NCBI GenBank assembly: GCA_003963365.1
Contig: RXJG01000002.1
Span: forward strand, 263,190 to 327,189
From: Sphingobacteriales bacterium
GTDB lineage: Bacteria; Bacteroidota; Bacteroidia; Chitinophagales; Chitinophagaceae
Length of the DNA: 64,000 nt
Direction of reading: 5' to 3'
Positions 16,937 to 25,442 of the stretch are shown piece after piece. The notes beneath the pieces were generated by a model that was not told where the DNA came from, did not search any database, and saw only the letters and a program-made list of their open reading frames with translations. The position numbers were made by a program, and so were the translations under genes. Each line of letters begins with the position of its first letter. Positions within the stretch are counted from its first letter, which is position 1.

Positions 16937-16960
16937 ATTATTATTGTTTACCCGTTTTAA

Positions 16961-19900
16961 TTAGTTGATGCCGCCAATAAATTCAATTGCAATGACGGTT
17001 TGATTGTATTGGTTTAAAAGTTTTGTATATTCCTGTTTTACAATAACAGCATTGTTGAGCGATTGCGTTAATTCATAATAACCGATTTCACCGGCAGTAA
17101 AAGCTTTTTGCGCCTGCGTGATGATGAGATTTGCTTGCGGTAAAGCTGTATTGCGGTAGTAGTTGATTTGAACTCTTTGCTTTTGCAATTCACCAAACAG
17201 CCTTGTCAGTTCAGCCTGAAGGGTGTATTGGTAATTCGTCAGTTCTGCTTCACGGCGTACCCTGTTTACTTCTGCCGCTTTCACTTTTTCTTTTTGTGCC
17301 TTTGCAAATATGGGAATGCTGATACCCAAGTTAACGCCCTGAAAACGATGACCAGCACCATAGTATTTATCAATACCGTTTATTGTTTGATACCCAACCA
17401 GTGACTGATTGAAATAACCTACAGAGAAATCAGGTTTTAATCTTGACTGCTCAACGCCTTTCTCTTTTTCGGCAATATCAATCTGCTGTTTAATAAATGC
17501 AAGCACCGGGTTGGCGGCAATGGCTGCACTGTCCAAATTCATCTGTAAAGCCTTCTCAACAAGTAAAGTGTCTTTGATTCCTGTAAAAGAAGAATCTGCT
17601 GTAAATACCTTCAGCCGGTGTAACTCAATCCGGTAATCTTCTTCTGCATTTCGCAACTGTGCTTTTATCTCATTCACTTTGCTTTCAGCATTATAATTTT
17701 CAAGAGCATTTGTTTCGCCGGTTTTATACCGCAACGCTGACGCTTTCAATACGTTTTCGTAAATAGCCAGCAGTTCTTTCAACAGCCGTATTTCCTCTAT
17801 CCAAAAAGTCAGTTGATAGTAGGATGTTTTTGTATTGGCAGCAAGTTCAGTTTGATAAACTTTCAATTGCAGCTCACTGCTTTTAATATTTGATTCAGAT
17901 AATCTGATAAGGCTTTTGAAGTAAGCCGGATTAGGTATGCCCTGGTTAATGCTGAAATTATTATCATAGGCAATACGGCTGTTATATTGCCCGAATGTGA
18001 GACCAACATTTGTTTTACCATAATCCTTTACTGTTTTTTTCAACTGTTGCTGGTAGCCAATATCCAGCGTTCCCACTTTTACCAAAGGATTATTTTTCAT
18101 GGCTGATGTAACAGCATCATTAAAATTTATAACTGTCTTTGGTTGTTGTGCATTTGAAGCAAATGATGAAGCTAAAAACAGGATGATTAATGTAGGGAAA
18201 TGCTTGGCCGGAGATGATTTTTTTGTTTTTGATTTTATCTTTTCAAACCAGGTGTACAATACAGGCAGCACTACCAGTGTAAGAAAAGTAGCTGTTATTA
18301 ATCCGCCAATTACCACTGTGGCCAATGGCTTTTGCACTTCTGCACCGGAGCCTGTAGATAGTGCCATTGGCAAGAAACCTAATGATGCAACAGTAGCGGT
18401 CATTAACACAGGCCTCAACCTTACAGATGTTCCTTTTAGGATAATTGCATTTATATCTGTCATGCCTTCTTTTTTTAACCGGTTAAACTCACTGATAAGT
18501 ACGATGCCATTTAGCACCGCCACTCCAAACAATGCGATAAAACCAACCCCGGCAGAGATACTGAATGGCATACCCCGGAACCATAATGCAAATACGCCAC
18601 CTATGGCACTCATGGGTATAGCAGTAAATATGAGTAAGGAATACTTGATTGAACCAAAAGTGAAATATAGAAGTAAGAGAATTAGCGCCAGCGCTACTGG
18701 TACAGCAACAGATAATCTATTATTTGCTTCTTCCAGATTTTTAAACTGTCCGCCATAAGTTATAAAATAGCCAGGCGGCAGTTTTACCTGCTTCTCAATT
18801 TTTTCCTGTATCTCTTTTACAACCGTTGAAATATCCCGGCCTCTTGTATTAAAGCCAACAATTATTCTTCGTTTTGCATCTTCCCGTTGTATTTGGTTAG
18901 GACCTAATTGTAAACTGACATCCGCTACCTGTTCCAAAGGAATCTGATTGCCATCCGGCGCTGCCACAAATAAGCCCTTTACATCGTCAATACTTTGCCG
19001 GTTTGCTTTTTCCAAACGCACCACCATGTCAAATCTCTTTTCACCTTCATAAACAATTCCTGCTGACTCTCCTGCAAATGCTGCGCTCACCGTACGGTTT
19101 ACATCTTCTACATTCAAACCAAACTGAGCTATCTTATCCCGATTCAGTTTCACTACAATCTGCGGTAACCCTGTAACCTGTTCTACATACAAATCTTCCG
19201 CTCCTTTTACTGTAGGTACAATCACACCAATCTTTTTTGCCAGGTCTGCCAGCACATCTAAATCCTCCCCAAATATTTTAATTCCCACATCCTGGCGAAC
19301 ACCAGCAATCAATTCATTAAAACGAAGTTGTATCGGTTGCGACAACCCATAGGAAACACCGGGAATTTTTTCCAACTCTTTTTGCATCATTTCAGCCAGC
19401 TCTTCCCGGTTATGGGCACTCGTCCATTCTTTTTTGTCCTTTAAAAGAATAATCATATCGCAAGCTTCAATAGGCATAGGGTCGGTTGGTATTTCCGAAG
19501 CGCCAATCTTTCCAATTACTTCTTTTACCTCCGGAAATTTTTTTATCAAAAGGTCTGAAGCTTGAGTGATTTTTTCAATGGTCTGGTTTAATGAACTACC
19601 GGTAAGTAATCTTGTTTCCACAGCAAAATCTCCTTCTTCCAATGTTGGAATAAACTCACCGCCTAATGTTTTAAAAATAATCAGGCTGGTGATAAATACA
19701 CCAACAGCGATACTCACCACCAGCAATTTCATTTTAAGTGCGCCACGTATCAATGGGGTATAAAGCCGTTGGAAAAACTTCATCATTTTATCAGAAAGGT
19801 TTTCTTTATGGTTTATCTTTTTGCTAAGCACAAGGGCACTCATCATGGGCACATAAGTAAGTGAAAGAAGGAATGCGCCAAGAATTGCAAATGAAACTGT

Positions 19901-21334
19901 TTGTGCCATCGGGCCAAACATTTTTCCTTCTATACCAACCAATGCAAGAATAGGGAGGTACACAATTAATATAATTATCTGTCCAAAGGCAGCAGAGTTC
20001 ATCATTTTACCTGCCGATTTATATACTTCATCATCCAACTGGTCTTGCGTCAGCCTTCCGGGTTTCCGATGGCCTAACTGATGCATGGTTGCTTCAACAA
20101 TGATAACAGCACCATCCACAATCAAACCGAAGTCAATGGCACCTAAACTCATCAGGTTGCCGGAGACACCAAATAAATTCATTAACGAAATAGCAAAAAG
20201 CATGGCAAGCGGAATTACAGAAGCCACTATTAAACCTGAGCGAATATTGCCAAGGAACAACACCAATACAAAAATTACAATCAATGCTCCTTCAATAAGA
20301 TTGGTTTTAACAGTACCAATTGCTCTGCTTACCAAAGCACTTCTGTCAAGGAACGGTTCTATCACTACACCTTCCGGAAGGCTTTTTTGTATTTGTAAAA
20401 TTTTTTCTTTCACACTGTTGATAATATTGCTGGAATTTCCGCCTTTAAGCATAAGTACAATACCACCCACAACTTCTCCTTCGGTATTTCTTGTAAGTGC
20501 ACCATATTGTGTTGCATGGCCTAATTGTACTGTTGCAATATCTCTTACAAGCACCGGTGCACCACCTGAAGTTCTTGTAACAACTATTTTTTCTATATCG
20601 GTGATTGTTTTAATAAATCCCTCGCTGCGGATAAAGTAAGCATTTGGCTTTTTATCTATATATGCACCACCTGTATTCTGATTATTTTTTTCAAGGGCAT
20701 TAAATACATCCGCTATTGATAAATTATAACTGCGAAGTTTATCAGAATTGAGTGCAATTTCATATTGCTTCAAAAGCCCGCCAAAACTGTTAACATCAGC
20801 AATACCAGGGGTGCCAAGTAATTGTCGCCGTACTATCCAGTCTTGAACTGTTCGCAACGACATGGCATCGTATTTATTTTCAAATCCTTTTTTTGCGTGT
20901 AAAACGTATTGATAAATCTCACCTAATCCAGTAGAGATAGGGGCCATCTCCGGGTTGCCAATTTTATTGGGTATTTGATTGCGGGCTTCAATAAGCCGTT
21001 CTCCCACTTGCTGCCGGGCCCAATAGATATTGGCATCATCGTGAAATACAACGGTAACTACAGATAAGCCAAATCTTGATATAGAACGGATTTCTTTGAC
21101 TTCAGGAATTGTAGCCATTGTTTGTTCAACCGGAAATGAAATCAATTGTTCTACCTCCTGTGCAGCGAGTGACGGGCTTAAGGTAATTACCTGTACCTGG
21201 TTATTAGTAATATCTGGTACGGCATCAATCGGTAGTTTTTTTGTCGAATAGATGCCCCATATAATTAAAGCCAGTGTAAAAAGGCCAATGACCAATTTAT
21301 TTTTTATGGAGAATTGAATGATTTTATTAAGCAT
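16961..21334 (-). CDS. CzcA/CusA-type RND permease fused to a TolC-like channel
   Basis: This 1457-residue fusion has an RND heavy-metal permease in about residues 1-1030: KLPIDAVPDITNNQVQV near the start and the proton-relay helix DFGLIVDGAVIIVEA around 400-415. A second signal-like hydrophobic stretch (TLIILFLASSFASNAQ, about 1045-1060) leads into a TolC-like outer-membrane factor with helical hairpins up to the C-terminus (FTAGEIGYYELTQSLNNA). The same polypeptide thus holds the inner-membrane pump and the outer-membrane channel. Such fusions are known in Bacteroidota. Whether the TolC part stays attached or is cut off at the internal signal is not visible. With the next-gene adaptor it makes a whole tripartite pump from two genes. 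Confidence 0.93.
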   Translation of the reverse strand: MLNKIIQFSIKNKLVIGLFTLALIIWGIYSTKKLPIDAVPDITNNQVQVITLSPSLAAQEVEQLISFPVEQTMATIPEVKEIRSISRFGLSVVTVVFHDDANIYWARQQVGERLIEARNQIPNKIGNPEMAPISTGLGEIYQYVLHAKKGFENKYDAMSLRTVQDWIVRRQLLGTPGIADVNSFGGLLKQYEIALNSDKLRSYNLSIADVFNALEKNNQNTGGAYIDKKPNAYFIRSEGFIKTITDIEKIVVTRTSGGAPVLVRDIATVQLGHATQYGALTRNTEGEVVGGIVLMLKGGNSSNIINSVKEKILQIQKSLPEGVVIEPFLDRSALVSRAIGTVKTNLIEGALIVIFVLVLFLGNIRSGLIVASVIPLAMLFAISLMNLFGVSGNLMSLGAIDFGLIVDGAVIIVEATMHQLGHRKPGRLTQDQLDDEVYKSAGKMMNSAAFGQIIILIVYLPILALVGIEGKMFGPMAQTVSFAILGAFLLSLTYVPMMSALVLSKKINHKENLSDKMMKFFQRLYTPLIRGALKMKLLVVSIAVGVFITSLIIFKTLGGEFIPTLEEGDFAVETRLLTGSSLNQTIEKITQASDLLIKKFPEVKEVIGKIGASEIPTDPMPIEACDMIILLKDKKEWTSAHNREELAEMMQKELEKIPGVSYGLSQPIQLRFNELIAGVRQDVGIKIFGEDLDVLADLAKKIGVIVPTVKGAEDLYVEQVTGLPQIVVKLNRDKIAQFGLNVEDVNRTVSAAFAGESAGIVYEGEKRFDMVVRLEKANRQSIDDVKGLFVAAPDGNQIPLEQVADVSLQLGPNQIQREDAKRRIIVGFNTRGRDISTVVKEIQEKIEKQVKLPPGYFITYGGQFKNLEEANNRLSVAVPVALALILLLLYFTFGSIKYSLLIFTAIPMSAIGGVFALWFRGMPFSISAGVGFIALFGVAVLNGIVLISEFNRLKKEGMTDINAIILKGTSVRLRPVLMTATVASLGFLPMALSTGSGAEVQKPLATVVIGGLITATFLTLVVLPVLYTWFEKIKSKTKKSSPAKHFPTLIILFLASSFASNAQQPKTVINFNDAVTSAMKNNPLVKVGTLDIGYQQQLKKTVKDYGKTNVGLTFGQYNSRIAYDNNFSINQGIPNPAYFKSLIRLSESNIKSSELQLKVYQTELAANTKTSYYQLTFWIEEIRLLKELLAIYENVLKASALRYKTGETNALENYNAESKVNEIKAQLRNAEEDYRIELHRLKVFTADSSFTGIKDTLLVEKALQMNLDSAAIAANPVLAFIKQQIDIAEKEKGVEQSRLKPDFSVGYFNQSLVGYQTINGIDKYYGAGHRFQGVNLGISIPIFAKAQKEKVKAAEVNRVRREAELTNYQYTLQAELTRLFGELQKQRVQINYYRNTALPQANLIITQAQKAFTAGEIGYYELTQSLNNAVIVKQEYTKLLNQYNQTVIAIEFIGGIN

Positions 21335-21342
21335 GATTCTAT

Positions 21343-21525
21343 TTAATATTTTGAAACAAGACGATAATACTTAATTATAATTCCGGCAATAGCCATAAGC
21401 ATTATAATGCCAAGCACTATCATTGTAATGATTTTTGTAACCCGCATCCATTTTGGCTTTACAGGATCCTTGATTTTGCTGTAAGTGGGTTTACTGCGGG
21501 TTCCTGACTTTATTTTCTTAGTCAT
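21343..21525 (-). CDS. Small single-pass membrane protein
   Basis: This 60-residue protein has a basic N-terminal half (MTKKIKSGTRSKPTYSK) and one strong transmembrane helix (IITMIVLGIIMLMAIAGIII). Its stop is 8 bases before the CzcA-TolC start, so it is the first gene of that pump operon. The family is not recognised. It may be a small accessory subunit of the pump, in line with a similar miniprotein at 22075-22239. Confidence 0.65.
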   Translation of the reverse strand: MTKKIKSGTRSKPTYSKIKDPVKPKWMRVTKIITMIVLGIIMLMAIAGIIIKYYRLVSKY

Positions 21526-21595
21526 AACCTCATGGAAACTGAATAGTAAAATGTAATAACCAGCGCAGGATTACTGCACTGAAAAGAAAGGGGAA

Positions 21596-21916
21596 TTAAG
21601 CAGCTATTTTAGGAGGCTGCCAGATAGAATAGAAGACTTCTGTATTGCAGTCTTCATTATGAAGAGGAAATTTCACTGACTGAAAATAAATTTTGGCAGC
21701 TTGTACCTTTAATAAAGGAGCATTGAAAGCAGAAGCTGCACAACAGGAACAATTACAGAAAGGAGTACAGGCCTCTGAAGAATGCTTGTGGTCCTGATGA
21801 TTTGTTGATGTAGAAATTTTTACTTGTGCTTTTGCGCTACATTCTACCTTGTCGCCACACGGAAGGCATGACAAGTAAAGTAAGAAAATGGCTAAAAATC
21901 CAAATAAAAATTTCAT
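21596..21916 (-). CDS. DUF6660-like Cys/His-rich exported protein
   Basis: This 106-residue protein has an N-terminal signal (MKFLFGFLAIFLLYLSCLPCGD), a His-containing spacer (TNHQDHKHSSEACTPFC) and a Cys cluster (CNCSCCAAS). This order matches a small Bacteroidota family annotated DUF6660, found near RND metal pumps. The Cys and His clusters suggest metal binding in the periplasm or at the membrane. I chose the ATG at 21916; a TTG three codons upstream is possible. It precedes the small membrane protein and the CzcA-TolC fusion gene on the same strand. Confidence 0.7.
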   Translation of the reverse strand: MKFLFGFLAIFLLYLSCLPCGDKVECSAKAQVKISTSTNHQDHKHSSEACTPFCNCSCCAASAFNAPLLKVQAAKIYFQSVKFPLHNEDCNTEVFYSIWQPPKIAA

Positions 21917-22074
21917 TGGTTGCAAAAATAAGGTGTTTTATTGCAAATTAAATACTTGTATATGTGCAATTTAGGAATATTGTTGCAAATCAGTTAATTA
22001 AGTGACTTTAAATCCACAGCCTTCTTAATATTTCCCCAAAATACCATCAGCTTAAATAAGGCCAACCTTTATGT

Positions 22075-22239
22075 TTATGGTTTTTCAATATGTACATTCT
22101 GCAGAAGCATGATAAGAGCAAAGATTGCGAGTACCAAAAGAGCAAGAATAATCACAAGGGCAAATTTCAGAACTTTTGGTATTGGCCTTTTGTTCTTTGC
22201 ACTTTGTTTTTTATCATTCTTGTTTTTTGTAATTGTCAT
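22075..22239 (-). CDS. Small single-pass membrane protein (54 residues)
   Basis: The 54-residue ORF reads MTITKNKNDKKQSAKNKRP, then a basic-to-hydrophobic transition, one helix (FALVIILALLVLAIFALIML) and a short tail. The basic N-terminus and single helix mirror the 60-residue protein at 21343-21525, so the two may be related or have the same role. It lies in the otherwise gene-free 400-base gap between the DUF6660-like gene and the PepSY gene. No family is recognised. Confidence 0.55.
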   Translation of the reverse strand: MTITKNKNDKKQSAKNKRPIPKVLKFALVIILALLVLAIFALIMLLQNVHIEKP

Positions 22240-22321
22240 AAATGTTGAAAGCAATTAATTACCTGATATAATATGTCCCAATAATTATTAAAGAATAAAA
22301 CAAAAGCCCCGAACATTGATA

Positions 22322-23107
22322 TTAATTCAGAGATGGGAAATGTGTAACTTTTTTCTTCCTGCGTTTGAAGCTCACAAAGAACAATGTAAACCCACTTATC
22401 ACTGTTACCAAGCCAAAAATTGAAAAAGCCCGAAGCAGCCAGTTGCTGATATTATCCCTGCTTTCATAGTCCATCGTGTGCATCATCCAAAGGAAGTCAA
22501 ATATGCGCCATTTGTTATTTCTGAACTTTTGAACCGTTCCTAATTCACTGGCGACATAAACAGTGGTTTTTGATGGATGTTCAAATGTAATGGCATAAGC
22601 AGGTAAAGGGTTTTCCCTGTACTCATGATGACCATTTGCAATTGTTAAGTATTCAACTGATTTTACTTTTGGTTCTCCATTAAATCTCATTTTAGCTATT
22701 TCAACTGCTTCTTCTTTTGTCAATGGCCCACGAAGCTGGCCTGTTTCTGCATTGGCAAGATGGTTTATTGACTGCATATCATGTTCATGATTAGCTTCAT
22801 TCTGAGAAACACTGATACAACGAACCTGGTAAAAAGGTTTGCCTAATATTTCAATCAATTGAATGGATACAATTGAGTCAACCTGGTGAACTTTCCTGAT
22901 AGTATCCAGAACCATTGTTGGGCTTACTAATGAAATATCGGATGATAAGAGTGGTGTACTTTTCTTTTGAAAATCTCCATGTACTTCATCCATATTGCTC
23001 CAACTGAAATACAGGCCCCCGATTGTCCATAGTAAAAACTGGATGCCTAAAATAACTCCCAGCCAGCGGTGTGTCTTTCGGATATAGTAGTGTTTGCTTT
23101 TTGCCAT
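22322..23107 (-). CDS. PepSY-associated transmembrane protein
   Basis: This 261-residue protein starts with the typical PepSY_TM helix (KTHRWLGVILGIQFLLWTIGG) and ends in another hydrophobic helix (FSIFGLVTVISGFTLFFVSF). Between them is an extracytoplasmic part with two PepSY-like stretches (LTKEEAVEIAKMRFNGEP; the AYAITFEHPSKTTVYVASELG region). HDFLWM-like FDFLWMMHTMDYE is also family-typical. Such proteins are found with copper or siderophore uptake and periplasmic redox functions, but the activity is unknown. It follows the copper ATPase gene by 21 bases and probably belongs to its operon. Confidence 0.85.
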   Translation of the reverse strand: MAKSKHYYIRKTHRWLGVILGIQFLLWTIGGLYFSWSNMDEVHGDFQKKSTPLLSSDISLVSPTMVLDTIRKVHQVDSIVSIQLIEILGKPFYQVRCISVSQNEANHEHDMQSINHLANAETGQLRGPLTKEEAVEIAKMRFNGEPKVKSVEYLTIANGHHEYRENPLPAYAITFEHPSKTTVYVASELGTVQKFRNNKWRIFDFLWMMHTMDYESRDNISNWLLRAFSIFGLVTVISGFTLFFVSFKRRKKKVTHFPSLN

Positions 23108-23128
23108 AAAAAGTGTTGGGTTGTTGGT

Positions 23129-25414
23129 TTATTTTACTTTAAGAAGACTTGCATTAATAGCAACAACGACAGTACTCACACTCATCAATATCGCACCGGC
23201 TGCAGGACTTAGCAGGATTCCCATTTTATACAATATACCAGCCGCCAGTGGCAAAGCCACTACATTATAACCTGTGGCCCACATTAAATTCTGAATCATC
23301 TTTCTGTAAGTGGCTTTACCAAATTGAATCAATGAAACAACATCTTTGGGATTGCTGTTTACCAATACAATCCCTGCTGTTTCGGCGGCGATATCAGAAC
23401 CTGAACCTACTGCAATACCCACATTGGCCTGCGCCAATGCAGGGGCGTCATTTACACCATCACCTGTCATGGCAACATATTCGCCTTTATTTTGCAGCTC
23501 TTTAATTTTCTCTAATTTTTGATGTGGTAATACTTCTGCAATAAAACTATCCATCCCCAATCGTTCACTTACACCTTTAGCCACAGTTGCATTGTCACCG
23601 GTTAACAGGATTGCCTTGATATTGTTTGCATGAAGTGTTTTTATAGCCTCTTCTGATTCAGGTCTTATTTCATCAGCCAGTGCTACGGAGCCGGCAATAT
23701 CATCGTCAATTAATACAAAGACCAATGTTTCTTCCGCTTTTACAACGCTATCTTTTGTAAGAAAAGTAAATTTCTCCTGCAAGTATCCGGGGCTTACTAC
23801 CATCACATCTTTTTTGTCAATGATGCCTGCTATACCCTTACCGGTTATTGCTTCAAATCCGGCAACAGCGGGAAGTTGAAGGTTAAGTTCTTTTGCTTTG
23901 GCAGTTATACCCGTTGCAATAGGATGTTCTGAATTTTGTTCAAGCGCTGCAGCGTATTGAAGTATTTGCTCTTGTGTGTATTTATTATTATGTGTTACAT
24001 ACCGCACTACCTGAAATTTTCCTATTGTTAATGTACCTGTCTTGTCAAATACAAGAGTGGTTATTTTTCTTGCATTTTCGAAAGCTGTTCTGTTTTTAAT
24101 CAGCAAACCATGCTTTGCCGATAGTGCCGTTGATTTTGCTACTACTAATGGCACAGCTAATCCCAATGCATGAGGACAGCAAATCACAATTACTGTTACC
24201 ATTCTTTCTATGGAGAAGGCTAAGTCTTTTCCTGAAAAATACCAGACAAGAAAAGTGGTAATTCCTGCTATAATTGCAATCAACGTAAGCCATCTTGCAG
24301 CCCTGTCAGCAATTAACTGTGTTTTTGATTTTGATTTTTGTGCATCCTGTACCAGCTTTATTACCTGGGATAAATAAGAATCCTTGGCTCCATGTGATAC
24401 AGTTACTTTGATTGCTCCGTTGCCATTAATAGAACCTGCAATCACTTTATCGCCTTTTGTTTTTTCCACAGGTTTTGATTCGCCGGTAAGCATGGACTCA
24501 TTAAGATAACTTTCACCATCTGCAATAACACCATCCGCAGCAACCTTCTCACCAGGTTTGATAAGTATCACATCATTTTCTTTCAGCGATTCTGTTTTTA
24601 CATCGGTTATTTTATCCCCATTCACCAAATGGGCATCATCGGGCATTAGTTGCACCAGCAACTCCAATTCTCTTGAAGCACCGGCAACAGATTTCATTTC
24701 TATCCAATGTCCTAATAACATTATAAGAATAAGTGTTGCTAACTCCCAAAAGAAATCCATGCCTTTTAATCCAAATACCGTTGCTACACTGTACACATAG
24801 GCTATTGAAATGGCAAATGCTACAAGTGTCATCATACCCGGATTCTTTGCTCTCATTTCTCCAACCAATCCTTTAAGAAAAGGCCAGCCTCCATAAAAGA
24901 ATACAATGGATGATAAAATGAGCAATAGATATTTTGAACCGGAGAAGCTGAAATGAATATTCAGCCAATGCTGTATCATTTCTGATAACAGTATGATTGG
25001 TATGGTTAGCACTAAAACAATATAGAAACGTTTTTTAAAGTCAGCTATGCCTGATGCATGAGCTTTATGCCCGTTATGTGCACCGGGTTTAGTAAGTGGT
25101 ACGAGTGTCATGCCACATAAAGGGCATTTGCCGGGGGTATCCTGTACTATTTGCGGATGCATAGGACAAGTGTATTTCTGAAATCCTTGTAAGTTTTGTA
25201 TCTCTATATCTGGTGCAACATGCTCCTCATGGGAAGATGGCTCCTCTTTTTTATGGTCAGTATGTTGATGTTGGGAATGAGAATGTTCTTCCTCTTTTGT
25301 GCCAATCGGAATGAGCATCATTCCACACTTCGGGCAAATACCCGGTCTGTCCTCTACAACTTCCAGGTGCATAAGGCAGGTATATTTTTGTTTGCTGTCG
25401 TTATTATGTTCCAT
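23129..25414 (-). CDS. P1B-type copper/silver ATPase, CPH class (CopB-like)
   Basis: This 761-residue pump has two N-terminal heavy-metal-binding modules at about 11-34 and 81-104 (each with PG..CP.CGM; the first has LMHLE in place of the usual PMHPE), separated by a His-rich linker. Eight transmembrane segments carry CPH at 413-415, TGES at 310-313 and DKTGTLT at 457-463. The CPH motif assigns it to the P1B-3 group (Cu2+/Cu+/Ag+ export, as in CopB), not the CPC group. It lies between the multicopper oxidase and the PepSY gene on the same strand, all closely spaced, suggesting a copper detoxification operon. Confidence 0.93.
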   Translation of the reverse strand: MEHNNDSKQKYTCLMHLEVVEDRPGICPKCGMMLIPIGTKEEEHSHSQHQHTDHKKEEPSSHEEHVAPDIEIQNLQGFQKYTCPMHPQIVQDTPGKCPLCGMTLVPLTKPGAHNGHKAHASGIADFKKRFYIVLVLTIPIILLSEMIQHWLNIHFSFSGSKYLLLILSSIVFFYGGWPFLKGLVGEMRAKNPGMMTLVAFAISIAYVYSVATVFGLKGMDFFWELATLILIMLLGHWIEMKSVAGASRELELLVQLMPDDAHLVNGDKITDVKTESLKENDVILIKPGEKVAADGVIADGESYLNESMLTGESKPVEKTKGDKVIAGSINGNGAIKVTVSHGAKDSYLSQVIKLVQDAQKSKSKTQLIADRAARWLTLIAIIAGITTFLVWYFSGKDLAFSIERMVTVIVICCPHALGLAVPLVVAKSTALSAKHGLLIKNRTAFENARKITTLVFDKTGTLTIGKFQVVRYVTHNNKYTQEQILQYAAALEQNSEHPIATGITAKAKELNLQLPAVAGFEAITGKGIAGIIDKKDVMVVSPGYLQEKFTFLTKDSVVKAEETLVFVLIDDDIAGSVALADEIRPESEEAIKTLHANNIKAILLTGDNATVAKGVSERLGMDSFIAEVLPHQKLEKIKELQNKGEYVAMTGDGVNDAPALAQANVGIAVGSGSDIAAETAGIVLVNSNPKDVVSLIQFGKATYRKMIQNLMWATGYNVVALPLAAGILYKMGILLSPAAGAILMSVSTVVVAINASLLKVK

Positions 25415-25442
25415 AAAACATTTTTATGTGTTGTTTAATTTT

